A DNA stretch of 64,000 nucleotides. Origin: Elmis aenea (Eukaryota > Arthropoda > Insecta > Coleoptera > Elmidae). The notes under the pieces are model-generated. The model did no database searches. It saw only the letters and a program-made list of their open reading frames with translations, and was not told the DNA's origin. Positions 34,101 to 45,798 of the stretch are shown here, piece after piece (position 1 is the first letter of the stretch; every line of letters begins with the position of its first letter). The stretch covers positions 49,824,966-49,888,965 of the forward strand of contig OX393576.1 in NCBI GenBank assembly GCA_947652605.1, read 5' to 3'. Position numbers and translations under genes: made by a program.

Positions 34101-35824
34101 CCCTAGAAGCCCAATCTACGTCATTTTGACGTACACTCCAACACATATTCGCGATCTCTTTCGCACGTTTGCTTAGATCGCCGTGACCATCCGAGCCAAC
34201 TAGGTACATTCCCAGAGCTAACAGGAGACAGCAGTCTCGCTTTGATAAGTGCCGCCATTTTGTTGTTATCGCAATGTTCACGCCGTTATGACGTATGTTT
34301 GGGCTTTGTTAACTTTTGCATTTTTCGAATTTTCTGAATTATATTTGACAACTGATTTATGTTTGATAAGAGTTGATTAGTTTTTCATAAAAAATATAAA
34401 TAGTTGATTTTTGTAGTAGGTATATAAGAAAAAATTAAAAGGATCTCAGTTTTCGTGCCATTTTTTGTATGTTTAATTAAAGTGAACATTTCAGAGTTTA
34501 AATAAACAATATTTTTTCTAAATTTCTGTTTTTTTATTTACATAGAAAGTATTCCACATAAACCATACAAAAAACTAGTATTTGCAGTAAAGTTTATTTA
34601 GATAGAGCTCTTTTATAATTGTACGTCGTTTTGACGTATGATTGGGCTTTATCTCTTACAGGCATGGTGGTACACGTTATGTACCACCATTTTTGTTACC
34701 AATGCTGCATGGTGGTACTGAAATTGTACCACCTAATTTAATATTTCTGCTGTTCTGCACGATCGCTTAAAAACTGTACCACCTATGCCAATATGTACCG
34801 ACATAACGTAACTTTACGCTGCAGGTCAGAACCCGATAGAAATTGCTTGCATTGATTATCTGTCAACTCATTTTAGTTGTATTTTGGACCCCAGTAAAGT
34901 GTACAAAAATAATTTGTTGTAATTAGTGTAATTTTAACATAAAATAATTGTGTTTATGTTAAATCTGTCTGCTTGTGGTATGGTTTACACTTGACATTGT
35001 TTTCATATTTAAAATAAGTTTTTCTTGTGTTTATTTGACAATAATTTGGTGGTACGTTATTTGTACCACTGTGAACATTCAAACAAATAATCACTATTAA
35101 AATCATTATACAATTTAGAAGACTTGCCATTTAAATTGAAAGAATTAATTTCTTGCGAAAATTGAAGATATTCCGACTGACGAAGAATCTATAATTGGTG
35201 AACTAGATGATACAGAGCAGGTAAATAAGGAAAGGGAAGTTAATTTAGAAATGGATACTTTAGTTAGAAACTTATCAAAATTATTCTGATTAGTCAGATT
35301 CTGATAACAATATGCCACTGTCATTTTACAAAAATACAAGTAATAACATTCAGGAGGCACCCAGATGGACGAATCTTTGACTAGCTGCTGTTCTGGCCAG
35401 TTTGAATATTATGCTGGAATTACAGATATTGTTTATCAAGTTACTGATCCTACACCTTATAAAATATTTAGTTTACTGTTAACCGAAAAAAATTATTGAA
35501 AATATAGTTTTTCAAACAAATCTGTACGAACAAAGAAGTAAAATAAAAGAAAATATTACAATTTGTGATAAATCAAGCTACTCAAAATTTCGCATTACAG
35601 GCATAGTGGTACATAGGGTGTACCACCTCACCAGGAGTTGCTGAACCCGACGAGGATGCTAAAACATATATTTTTCTTTTTTATTCTGCATCCTCTTTCA
35701 AATGCATTTAGTTTAGTTGTTAATAAATAATTTTTAATTTTGTGTGCAGCACGGGCAAAAATATGTCTGCTTTTTATGTGCCTGTAAGAGTTAAAGCCTC
35801 AAAAATATGATTGGGCTTCTAGGG
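34101..35824. mobile_element. piggyBac-type composite element
   Basis: TTAA stands at 34097-34100 and 35825-35828. Ends are CCCTAGAAGCCCAATC and GATTGGGCTTCTAGGG, perfect over 16 bp. A palindrome TACGTCA-TTT-TGACGTA follows the left end, and a like one with TACGTCG recurs at 34622-34638. A second inverted pair CTCTTACAGGCA (34653-34664) and TGCCTGTAAGAG (35779-35790) delimits an inner segment with a piggyBac-like coding relic. This suggests one piggyBac-type element inside the right part of another. The inner boundaries are less certain. Confidence 0.72.
35126..35590 (+). pseudogene. piggyBac transposase N-terminal relic
   Basis: Plus-strand pieces read EDIPTDEESIIGELDD (acidic N-terminal region), TDPTPYKIFSLLLTEK and, one frame over, ENIVFQTNLYEQ. 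The TPxxIFxLxL...IVxQTNLYA order is typical of the region before the piggyBac catalytic domain. Stops and a shift interrupt it. A direct repeat of the TTACAGGCATRGTGGTACA-type subterminal block (34657 and 35594) flanks the segment. Confidence 0.6.
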
Positions 35825-36059
35825 TTAAATAATTTATTCCCATACATTTTACAAAATCAATTATTATTTAGCAAAAGAAATGCTGTTTTTATTATAAATA
35901 ATTTTAAAGTTGTGATGCATCACTTTAAAAACCGATAGTACTCGCGTGGCGTCTGACAGACTTACGTCAGAAAAAAAATCGACTGGTTACTCACTTACCG
36001 AATAGACTGATTCAATAAACACGTTTGTTTAGGGTTTAGAGTATACATAAAAGGAAGGG

Positions 36060-36103
36060 GTCCTACACCTGGCGGTAGAGGAACTTACGACTAAATAATA
36101 AAA
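36060..36103 (+). mobile_element. tiny 5'-truncated LINE tail with 12-bp TSD
   Basis: A 44-bp insert ending GACTAAATAATAAAA is bracketed by the direct 12-mer TAAAAGGAAGGG (36048-36059 and 36104-36115). The tail resembles GGGACTAAATAAAG near 12179. This is the footprint of a heavily truncated target-primed insertion. Confidence 0.65.
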
Positions 36104-36115
36104 TAAAAGGAAGGG

Positions 36116-36855
36116 TATAGGTATTATATACACTTGCTCAAAACGATGAAACTATAGCCTGACAGTTGCCACGCAGGAAGCGAAGGGATAACCACGCTTC
36201 AAAATCTTATACTATAAAAAAAGTTATAATTTAACTTTTTCTCTTTATTCACATAATGTACCTAATCAAATCTTTGATCTTAATAAATAAATAATTTTGT
36301 AAAAGTTCTAATCTCATTAAAAGTTATATTGTGAAACAAATGTTTTAAAATATAGCTACAAATACATTGTCGTTTACAAAAATTTAAAAAGCGCAATGAA
36401 TTAATTTTGCACATAAATGAATGACATTTCTACGAACATTGAGGAAAGTTATGTTTCAGCATGAATCTAGAACAGCAACGTACGTAGTACACATATGAAT
36501 TTTATTACATGTTGGATTTTTCATTAGCACACCGTGCTAGCGGATTTCCAGTTCTTAAAGAAAACTGGAGCGGAGTAATAAAGATACTGGTGCAATATAG
36601 TAAGATATAACTGAACAATGCTGCAAAAGTACTGCGTTCCGTTTGTATTATTAAACGAAAACAAATATTTATTGCAGTACATAGTCGTATTTATCATGAG
36701 CTGTTTAATAATTTGGCTTAAAATTAAAAATACCGTCAGATCTAATCGATACCAGTATATATTTTTGTAAATGAAAAAAAAAAGCTTGTGTGACCACTAA
36801 TTGTTTTTGCCAAAAAGTGCGTGTACACAAAATATCTTTACAGAATATTTAAGCA
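36116..36855. other. AT-rich stretch with no recognised gene
   Basis: No coding sequence or element ends were seen. Confidence 0.45.
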
Positions 36856-37328
36856 TTAAGGGTAGTTCACATGGTGACACTAGCGTCGTGACATTTAATG
36901 TCACGACATTGCTTGACATTCGGTGCCAAGACACTGGGTGTTCACACGTAAAATGATAATATTTGAGTGTCGCGACATCAAAATAAAAATTTCCACACTT
37001 GTAACTGCAGTAACGAATGTTGTAAAGCAACTAATTATTTTGAATTGGCTATATTTAGGCATGGATTTGTCCCATAAACAAGGGTGTTGATAATGCTCTA
37101 AAAATGTTAAAACATCTATTGAGGACATGATAAATTAGAAACCGATTACAAACAAATGTATATTATTTTTCTGTGATGACAAACACGCGCTGTCGAAATA
37201 TAAAAGTATGGTCAAGTACCGCATTCTTATTATCAAAAGTTGGCAGTTGATGTCAGTGTCACGACATGGCTAGTGTCACGCCACTAGCGTCATGATATCG
37301 TGGCATCGTGACATCAGGCTGTTTAGAC

Positions 37329-38173
37329 CAGTGGTCCCCAACCTTTTTATCGCTGCGGACCGGTCAACGTTTGATAATTTTACCGCGGCCCGCTGAGGGG
37401 GGGACGTTGATTGTTTATGTTTTAGATTGTTTTGATTTAATAATTTTAACACGTTAACTGCCAATGACTCGAGGTTTGAGTCAGAGCTGGGCAAAGCACC
37501 GGCCCTAAGTGCTTAAAGCACTGAGCATTCAAGCATTTGTGTAAGTGCTTGATCTAATTAAGCAGTAAGTACTTTGGTTTTTAAAAATGCTTAAAAGTAT
37601 CAAGCACTGACCAAAGTGCTTAAAACAATTAAGCAGCAAGCATTGAGCATTTTGGAAATGCTTAAGAGAAATTTAAAATTTAAATAGTCTTCTAGTATAC
37701 ATGTTGAGGATTAAATACTGTACAGTAAGCATATATAAATTTAAAAAATGCTGATTAAGCACTGTCTTTCTAAAGTGCTTGATAAGTACCAAGTGTTCAT
37801 GAAAGTGCTTGGTGCTCTAAGCATCGAGCATCTGTTTTAGAAAGTGCTGCAAGCATTGTGCTCGAAGCATTAAAAGTGCTTAAAAAATTATTGCAAGTAG
37901 TAAGCATTCAAGCATTGCCCAGCTCTGGTTTGAGTCATGGCGGTCGTTCATTAGGAGCCAATGACTAGACATGTGAGTCACGGACATATATATACTAAAT
38001 GTTCCAGTATTTTGTGAATAATAATTATTTTTTGTCGATAATTATTTAATTTTTTATTGGGTATGTTCGTTTTTTTTTACTTAATTTTGATTTTTAAGCA
38101 GGGCTCGGGCGGCCCGGTACCATTTGATCCACGGACCAGTACCGGTCCGCGGCCCGGGGGTTGGGGACCACTG
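37329..38173. mobile_element. hAT-type element (CAGTGGTCCCCAACC ends), hosting a second hAT
   Basis: Perfect terminal repeats CAGTGGTCCCCAACC and GGTTGGGGACCACTG are flanked by exact 8-bp duplications GTTTAGAC (37321-37328 and 38174-38181). The flanks are rich in CGGCCCG words. Between them lies CACGTTAACTGCCAATGACT directly after a TTAA (37446-37449), which resembles a piggyBac-type end, but no second end was found. Confidence 0.9.
37482..37927. mobile_element. hAT-type MITE made of AAGTGCTT / AAGCACTT repeats
   Basis: The 446-bp element has ends CAGAGCTGGGCAA and TTGCCCAGCTCTG. An exact 8-bp duplication GTTTGAGT flanks it (37474-37481 and 37928-37935). Between the ends are well over a dozen copies of AAGTGCTT, AAGCACT, AAGCATT and related words in both orientations, every 10-30 bp. 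Non-coding. Confidence 0.9.
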
Positions 38174-38256
38174 GTTTAGACGACGGCACTCAACAATATT
38201 TGATGCCACGGCATCAGGTGTCACGACGCTGGTGTCACTATGTGAACGAGACTTTA

Positions 38257-40390
38257 ATGTGTACCGATAAGCGAGAAAAAAAAGTTCAAAATGAAGTCAC
38301 AGTGAAATTTCAGGCATTTCAACCAACAATAAATATCTTAATGACCTTTAGTAGAAGTTATTGCGCTTTGCGTAGAATTGATTTATTTATACAACGACAT
38401 ATGTTTAAATGAATACAATTATCGTAGCAACGACACTAAAGGCTCAATTGCACAAAGTAGCGCTGGTGCTAAAATACAAGTTAATCCCTAAAACTAAGTA
38501 ATATCAGCGCTAACTATGTTGCGATTTTGCCTAGTTCTGGGGTTAACTTGGTTTAATTCCAGTAGCTGTATTCTGCAACTTTGGATTTAACGGAAATCCA
38601 AATTCATTGCCAACTTGTTAATAGCACCTAGTTCTACAAAAAACGATTCTTTAACCCCCCCGTGTTAACTCACATCGGGTTTAACCATATTTAAGCCGAT
38701 ATCTACTATTTTAGGAAAGCTAGTACAGAAACTCCTACTGCGCACGTTTACAAATGAAATGTGCTTAACGCGTTTTTATTTAAAAATTACCGCCTTGTAA
38801 CTTTGTACACTCTTTCTTACGTTAAATAATTTATGGTAACTGTTTTTTAAGTTTTTATACGCTTTGTTATAGTACACAACGATTTTGTTAAGTATTCTTA
38901 TCTTATATTTGGTTAATTAAATTAATTTTGTTTCAATGGTCAGTATTTTGTATGGGTATTTTTTAAATTGGGCTAGTGGTGTGGTAAAGTAATTCTAGTT
39001 TGTTTGATTGATTGCAGTTATTTATTGCACTACCTACGTTACAAAAAAATATGCAATGTACTACTAGTAATTTACGTGTATTTTAAGCTGATTTAAGTGA
39101 TATTAAAAACGGTGAATAATACACGAAGATATAACTCAACTTTATTTTGATATAATTTGTGCATCTTGCAAGTAACGTCTGCATATTTTCTAATTGCGTT
39201 TATTCTTTTCTTCGTTCCACCTTAAAATATGTGTTAAACGGGCTATCATTCTGAAAGAATGTAAAAATACCAATATGCGAGTAATATACATTCGTTTATA
39301 TGAGGTATTTATTTACTTGTTGAATGTGCACAATATAATATCACTGATTTAAAAATGTAACAAAATTAATAGCAATTTGTAAAATAAAAGATTCACTGTA
39401 CTTACCAAAGCGCTATTTCGTCGCTTCCGTCGTAAATTTACTAATATCCAACACACTTAATTATTGTTAAGAATAGTTTCTTTTTTAATTTAACACAAAT
39501 ACAACAGTCCAAAAATGTAATTAAAATATAAAATTTCAGCCACTATCACTAAATGTTATGGAACAATCAAGTAGAAATGACAGGTTTTTAGCCTTAAAAA
39601 CGGGCCTGTCGAGCCGGTATTTACGTGAAATATATTGGGTAAATTTATGTGAAGGTTTTATGATTATGATTTTTCTAATTTATTTTTTTAATATTTTGTA
39701 TTTATAAATTGTTTATTAGGCTATAAAGAGTATGCTAGAGGCAACACCAATTTATCTCCCAGATTAATTTTCATTTTCAATTAGTCAGCATGTTTATTTA
39801 GCTGACAAATTGGCGTCAGTCGTCGACAAAGCGTCTTAGTCCCAATCTTCAAATCGAGACATTCGCCATAAACAGTATCACTATAATTAAACAGTGATAA
39901 CCCTAAGAAATTAGTGAGCAAACGGTCCAGTTTTACGACCAGTATATAGTGGTTCTATGCTGACAGTTAAAACGCAGTAAAACGCAACGCTAACCCTGAA
40001 TAAATTTATTAGCCTTGTTTATGACGCTTGTGGCGTACACATACATCAGAACTGATTAAAAACGCAATCCTATTAAATATGCTGCCTATCATGTATAAAA
40101 CGAAAAATTTTAAAAATATTAAGCTTTCATTTATTGTGATTTCTTATCTTGCAGTCAATTTAGTACGAAATCGGTTTGTTTCAACATAGAAGCAAGCTTA
40201 TTTTTATGTTGTTGCTTTAAAGGGCACTCTTAAATAGTTGTAAATCAGAATGATTTAAATCAGGGCTGCAAACCGAACCGCAATGAAAACCCAAACAAAT
40301 TGAACCGATTATGTAGAAATTATTTCTAGGACCAAACAAAATGTCTTCTTCTTCTGCTCAATGCTCAGTGTAGAGGAACATAATGTTTTC
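38257..40390. other. mostly unexplained stretch
   Basis: No recognised domain or complete element. Around 38430-38720 the sequence is less AT-rich, with GGGGTTAACTTGG and GTTAACTCACATCGGGTTTAA words. Near 40264 CAGGGCTGCAAACCGAACCG looks like a lone hAT left end. Confidence 0.4.
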
Positions 40391-40625
40391 CTAGTTCTTA
40401 ATTATGTTTTTCCATCGCTGTGTATCATTTGCTAAATGTGGCAAATCTCTCCAGCTGATTTTTTTTTCCAGCCATCTTAATTGGTTTGCCCCCATCTTTT
40501 TTTTGTGTCTTTTACTGCTAGGTTTCTCTGATTTTATCGATGCAATCTTATCAATTAGTTTACATCCTTCTATTCTTCTTAAGAAACTCATTTCCGCGTC
40601 TTTATTCTTTGTTTCTTAACTATAA
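40391..40625 (-). pseudogene. LINE reverse transcriptase C-terminal fragment
   Basis: The minus-strand frame reads FLRRIEGCKLIDKIASIKSE, then HKKKMGANQLRW, and then jumps to ISWRDLPHLANDTQRWKNII. The first two correspond to the RRIEG...NQLRWxGH region after LINE RT domains, and the last to the very C-terminal tail, so an internal segment is deleted. It is the same lineage as 11281-11650. Confidence 0.62.
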
Positions 40626-40838
40626 GTAAGAATTGGTACGTACACTGCACGGAATAAAATATGTAACCGGTTTAAAGCGTTTTTAAGGTGTGTGAGCAGT
40701 AAAGAAAGTTAAGTTTACAGAGGATATACCGACAGTAAGAAAATCAGAAGAGATCTAATGCAAAATGTCAAAGTACAGAAAACACAAAAATTTATTATTA
40801 TAAGCGCGAGTAATAGATTTTATATAACATAAGACATA

Positions 40839-41679
40839 GGGTAAGTCCGGGATAGATGCCCCACCGGCGAAGATGCCCCATCTAAATAATTTCGTTATTA
40901 ACGGACAGGTTGCGCTGGCTTTTTAAGGGTTGGTTTGTATTGCGTATGTGATTGTGTGCAGTGCTAATTTTAAAAAAAAAAAAACCTTATTCGGGCAAGT
41001 TATTAGCAAAAATTCATTTTTAGAGCTTCACAAAATTTATCACTATAGTTTGCTTGTACACGCATATCAAGATAAAGTACTTTTATCATTGTTTTTGTAG
41101 TGCAATACATTTAGGCATACAATAGGTTAGTGTTCGTGCCAAAGTACATATTCTGGCGCAAAATTTAAATTTGATATTTGGCTGGGGCATCTATACCGGA
41201 CGATAGGGGAAGATGCCCTACATGTGTTGGGTGTGGGGAAAAGTACACAAACACAAAATGGAATGATGAGTGGGTTCGGTGCATGCACTGCAACAAATGG
41301 TCCCATGAATGCTGTTCTAAATATGAAAATCTTTGTAATTTGTGTGGAAAAATACTGACATTAAAAAAGAAATAAGTACTTAATTGTTAATACGTTTACT
41401 AAACATTTAGTTTCTGTTTATTAGTTTGTAATTACATAATATTTTCGTAGGGGCATCTATACCTATACTAGTGGGGCATCTTTGCCCGACAATTTGATGA
41501 AGATGGCAAATGCTCATATTTTTCGAGTCATATAAGTTTATAACAGTGTAAATTTTCATGTTTAAATAAAATAATATACATAGAGTTGTCATACAACATA
41601 GTTACAACCATAGTTTTTACTCCTTTGTCCAGAAAATATTAGCAGCTTAAAAGGTGGGGCATCTATCCCCGACTTACCC
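40839..41679 (+). mobile_element. pogo-like deletion derivative with GGGGCATCT iterons
   Basis: Ends are GGGTAAGTCCGGGATAGATG and CATCTATCCCCGACTTACCC, with TA at 40837-40838 and 41680-41681. The word GGGGCATCT (or its inverse) occurs about seven times: near 40855, 40869, 41185, 41208, 41452, 41472 and 41657. The interior keeps only the last coding part of a pogo-like transposase. Confidence 0.82.
41187..41375 (+). pseudogene. C-terminal zinc-finger (PHD-like) part of a pogo-like transposase
   Basis: The frame reads CVGCGEKYTNTKWNDEWVRC, MHCNKWSHECC and NLCNLCGK. The spacing of Cys and His (C-x2-C, C-x2-C, H-x2-C-C, C-x2-C) is that of the PHD-like finger at the C terminus of many insect pogo/Jerky-like transposases. 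The 65-codon frame from ATG 41178 includes iteron sequence at its start, so the ATG is probably not the original one. The HTH and DDE parts are gone. Confidence 0.7.
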
Positions 41680-41942
41680 TAACTATAAAAATTTATATTT
41701 AGGTAGCAACGCTCACAGGAGCTAGGCTACAAATGTGAAACAAGTCACAACGAGAGCTCATTGCCTTCGGGCAGATTGCTCGAAAATAGGAGTTAAAAAA
41801 AAAAACAAGCGCGAAAATAGTAAGGGTAAATAAAGCCTATATGGGATGCAACTGATACAATTGGAAAGCTACAGTTACCTGCTCATACATTATTAAAATA
41901 ATTATTTACGTAACAAGATCATTACTTTACTGAACGAGTAGG

Positions 41943-42258
41943 CAGTGGCGGATTAACCATATAGCAGAAGTAGCAGATGGTACGGGCCTCGCGTTTCTGG
42001 AGGCCCCGCGCCTAGAGCAGAAAATGTTAGCTTGTAAAATTTGTAGAAAAAAAGTGAGTTAAGGAACGTGATGGGACAAGATCGTCTAAATAACCTCACC
42101 TTAATGAACATTAAATGTAATTGATTTGTCTAGTGTTATCTCTAAATTGCTCACATAAAATCGAGAAAAGTTTGTTTGTAAAAGTTGCGTTTTATTTTAT
42201 TATCATACAAACTTGGTAACATTTGCCATAGGCCCCGCGCTGGCTTAATCCGGCACTG
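41943..42258. mobile_element. hAT-type MITE (CAGTGGCGGATTAACC ends)
   Basis: The 316-bp element has ends CAGTGGCGGATTAACC and GGCTTAATCCGGCACTG. An exact 8-bp duplication CGAGTAGG flanks it (41935-41942 and 42259-42266). GGCCCCGCGC words are mirrored near both ends. Non-coding. Confidence 0.92.
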
Positions 42259-42346
42259 CGAGTAGGCAGTTTTTGTACGAGCCGAAGGAGAGTGCTGAAT
42301 GCATACGAGTCCAATAAAGACACTTTACAGGTATCTCACGTACAAT

Positions 42347-43529
42347 CAGGGACTGAGAACGGAACGAAAACGAAAACGTTAAACGAAATTAACTGACATT
42401 TTTTTTAAGAACGAAAACGAAACCGAAAACGAAATTATTATTTTTCGTTCAAGAACGAAAACGAAATAAATATTTTCCAAAACCGGTTTTAACCGGTTTT
42501 GTCGCTATTTCAGTTTTATTTGTTAAACACAAACGCGAATTTAACTTCTGTGCTTGGGAGACTCCACGAGGCAGTAAAAAATCTCACTTGAAATAAGTGA
42601 GCTTCGCTTTTCTCCATATATTTACGTGAATATGAATTAACAACTTTATTGTTTATACTTGCAATTTCGTGTAACACAATTAACGGTACAGATATTCTCT
42701 ATTACTAATTTGTTTTTTAGATCATCAATATAGAATATACACTTGATTGGATATATATTATCAATGTTTATGTTTTATTTGCGTTTAGACATAATAATAG
42801 TAAAATTTATTCTCACTTCGAAAAGGACTAATGTAAAAGAAGATTTATTGGAAGATGTGTTGCTAGTAAGATTGAACGGAATGTGAAAATATATATTGTA
42901 TGTTATATACAAACTATAAAGTTAAAGTATATTTCAAGTTAATATAAGTTTTTTTTAATATCTTTTTTATTTATAACATTTAGTAAATTATCCACTTGAA
43001 TTCATTCTTTTGTCTTTTTAAATAATTACAGCAGGATCTTATTTAATTCAAATGCATAGATTTTTAGTACTAAAACAAATTTAAAACAGCACTTGCTATA
43101 TTTTCATATTTTTAGATAAAGATCGTGTGTCTAATTTAACCTAATCACGTTGTGTTTTTGCACCTTACGGGTGTTTAACTTAATAAAATGGTTAAATGTT
43201 AATGTGTATAACGATTTGGTAAATTTAATATGGCGATGGTTCGCCAGTCTAAAATATGCTGTCCATGAGCATCAAACCCCATCGTAATCGTTTATATTTT
43301 AGTTGAGACGCAAATATTGTTATCGTATTTATAGAGGGTTGTAGTGACTTGAAAAAAAATTGATTTTTGACGACAAAAAAATATTGTAAAACCGGTTTTA
43401 ACCGTTATTATTTCGGTTCACGAAAACGAAAAAAGAATTTTTTCGGTTAGAACGAAAAGAACGAAAACGATATATTTCGTTTTCGTTCCGAACAGAAACG
43501 AACGGAATTTTTTTCGTTTTTAGTCCCTG
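42347..43529. mobile_element. hAT-type element with CGAAAA-rich ends, complete copy
   Basis: The 1,183-bp element has ends CAGGGACTGAGAACGGAACG and CGTTTTTAGTCCCTG. An exact 8-bp duplication CGTACAAT flanks it (42339-42346 and 43530-43537). Both termini carry about 100 bp of repeated AACGAAAACGAA words followed by AAAACCGGTTTTAACCGG palindromes. The long AT-rich middle has no reading frame of note. It is the same family as 6965-8106. Confidence 0.92.
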
Positions 43530-43537
43530 CGTACAAT

Positions 43538-44160
43538 ATTTGTTACAATGTTTGTTTTAATATCACCGTCTAAAGCGTGACGAGACAGACTTACAAGGGT
43601 CAAAATAAAACAATTTTTTCTATGGCAACGTTGATTTTTATGTTAGATTTCGCATTATTTTAGTTTTTTCGCTTATTTTTATAAATAAACATGTAATATA
43701 GAATATCATTGTACCGATAAAAAAAAATCATTATATCTAGGTCACCACCTAATAAAAAAAAACGTAGATACTTACTTATGTCAAATAATATTTGTTACGG
43801 TAATTTATAAATAAAAATTTGACTATCACCATTTTATTGCAAACACAATCTAGCAACATTTTTTTTTTGGCATTTCTGTGTATTAGCAACAATAGCCGAG
43901 AAATTAAAGTTTAACATTTTTTATCGATTTTATTTTTTTCTTTATATCACGCAAGCTATAGAATTTTTAAGCAAAACAATATCTTGTTTAAAATGCACTC
44001 CGAAGTAGCCAACTTTTGTACAATTTAACCAATCTTGTATTTTCATTACTTACGGAGATAGAAATAGTGCCACATGGAAAATGAAACACCTTGTATAAGA
44101 AAACTATGCCTATACAAAAATTAAAAAATTCGAAAAGACATATAGGTGGAAACCTATCAA
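43538..44160. other. AT-rich stretch with no recognised gene
   Basis: No coding sequence. ATGAAACACCTTGTATAAG near 44080 looks like the end of a CACCCTGTA-type repeat whose other end was not found. Confidence 0.4.
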
Positions 44161-44164
44161 AGAA

Positions 44165-44530
44165 TATTATTTAGTCCTGTTGTAACCTATGGGCGCAAAT
44201 CACGGATCTTGACAAAAATTTAAAATAGGGTATGTATTAGAAGTATAAAAATAAGGTTTTAAGAAACATATTAGTTGAAACATGTAGAAACAAAATCAGA
44301 ACTAAAACACGTAGAAAAAACTCAATGTAAAAGTGGTTAAGAACAACAACCACGAGGGTTAGAACATGTATACCTAACGAGAGAAGCGCGGATGGCCAGA
44401 AAAACATATACACACGAATTGGGAAAAAATTAAAAGTTAAGACCCCAATAAAATTGGAATGAAGAGATAGGAGAAGCTTTCTTAAACAGGAATTGAATAA
44501 AGTATGGTTTGAGAATCGAAAGTATACCTA
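44165..44530 (+). pseudogene. heavily decayed LINE C-terminal region
   Basis: Plus-strand pieces in changing frames are suggestive of the LINE order after the RT domain: PVVTYGRKSRILTK (compare PVVTYGCETWTLTK), KIRF-ETY, ETCRNKIRT, and NERSADGQKNIYTRIGKK. There are many breaks. Call rests on motif order only. Confidence 0.4.
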
Positions 44531-45440
44531 AAACACAATTTGAAAAGTAATTAATATATAATTCAAATTATAGAACATAACCAATTTCTGAAACTGTTAA
44601 ATTGCGTAAAATGCGCGAACTAGAACATGTCCTTAACTGGCCTGATTTTTAAGCGTTTTCAGCGCTGTTTTAAATAAAACTGCACTAAAATATTTAATTA
44701 ATGTCCTTATGTTTAATTATGAATTAAAGGTAAAGCTGTTAGCAATATATTGGTAACCGATAAGAATCTTAGCCACTGCAATATTTTTTAAGAGATACGT
44801 CTTGGAGGTATTAAATTGTTTTTCTACAAAAGTTTGCCAATAATATATTTTTAATAATGAATGGAATTTGAGGAAAGCATATTACAAAACGACAATCCTG
44901 AAGGCAACCCACGAATTATTTATAATACCTCAATAAAACGGTTTTACAAAATGGAATTTTTTTTTGATACGTTTAATAACAGACATATAATGTAAAGTTT
45001 ATGAGCTTCATAACTCGAAATATATATGAGCCAATTAATCTTTATTGTGATACCAGGGCTTAGGCTTATGAAATTTCATACGCAATTTGTTTGTTATATA
45101 GATACGTACATATATACAATAATTGGCATTGATAAAGTATGATTTATGCACCAATAATGTGTTGGAACAGATAAACACAACAAATTAAACAGTAAAATAA
45201 AACGATTTAAAAAAATAAATACGCTGGGTCGTAGTTTTACTAAAAATAATTAAATCTTTTCTTTATAGTTGGACAATGTAGCGTTTGCCACAGGTTAGGC
45301 ACTATCAGTACTTAACAAAAATAATGCAAAAGGAAACTTGCATTTTTAAGAACTCTTAAGTCCCTATTTTACCGTAATCAAATCGATTTAAGAAAAGTTC
45401 GGACTTTTGACTTTTGGCGTAATATTTCGGTTCGGTGTAA
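44531..45440. other. AT-rich stretch with no recognised gene
   Basis: Nothing recognised beyond simple A/T runs. Confidence 0.45.
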
Positions 45441-45448
45441 AAATATAG

Positions 45449-45660
45449 GGTGCTCCAAAAAAGAGTGGCATATCAAAGTTATACTTTTTCTTATGGAACA
45501 CCCTGTATATCTTTGCATTTTTGGATTTCTCTTTAAATTTACTTCAAAAAATTTAAAAGGTTATATGGGTCTAACTAAAGTTAACCGTTTTCGTGAAAAT
45601 TGCATTTTTATGAAAATGCAGTACTTTCAAAAAATTTCAACATTTGGAAACTTAAAAAAG
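45449..45660. repeat. dispersed CACCCTGTA-type repeat
   Basis: TAGGGTGCTCCAAAAAAG and CTTATGGAACACCCTGTA form a short inverted pair (45447-45507). The following sequence (TTTTGGATTTCTCTTTAAAT, GTTAACCGTTTTCG) matches that at about 56865-56990, so the two belong to one dispersed repeat family. Confidence 0.55.
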
Positions 45661-45798
45661 TCTAAATAAATTCGCTTTAAAACTAGATTGACAATAGATT
45701 TGCAGCACCTACATTTTTAAAATATTATACAGAGCGTTTGTTACGCTTGGTCAAACTCGTGAAAGTTTAAACTTTAATAACTCATTTTTCTTAAATAC

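Larger units (their letters stand above)
36859..38253. mobile_element. PIF/Harbinger-type element hosting a hAT nest
   Basis: The left end AGGGTAGTTCACATGGTGAC pairs with the right end GTCACTATGTGAACGAGACT. TTA duplications are at 36856-36858 and 38254-38256. Subterminal TGTCACGACA and GTGTCACGACGC words recur in both arms. About half of the span is the hAT element 37329-38173. The remainder (about 550 bp) is non-coding. Confidence 0.82.

Noticed and set aside
33961..34281. 106-codon minus-strand frame crossing 34101
   Set aside because: The translation passes straight through the piggyBac end and TTAA, so it is a chimera of flank and element, with no recognised domain.
37446..38090. A complete piggyBac element inside the 37329 hAT
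   Set aside because: Only one TTAA-adjacent end-like sequence is visible; no inverted partner was found, so it is mentioned only as a hint.
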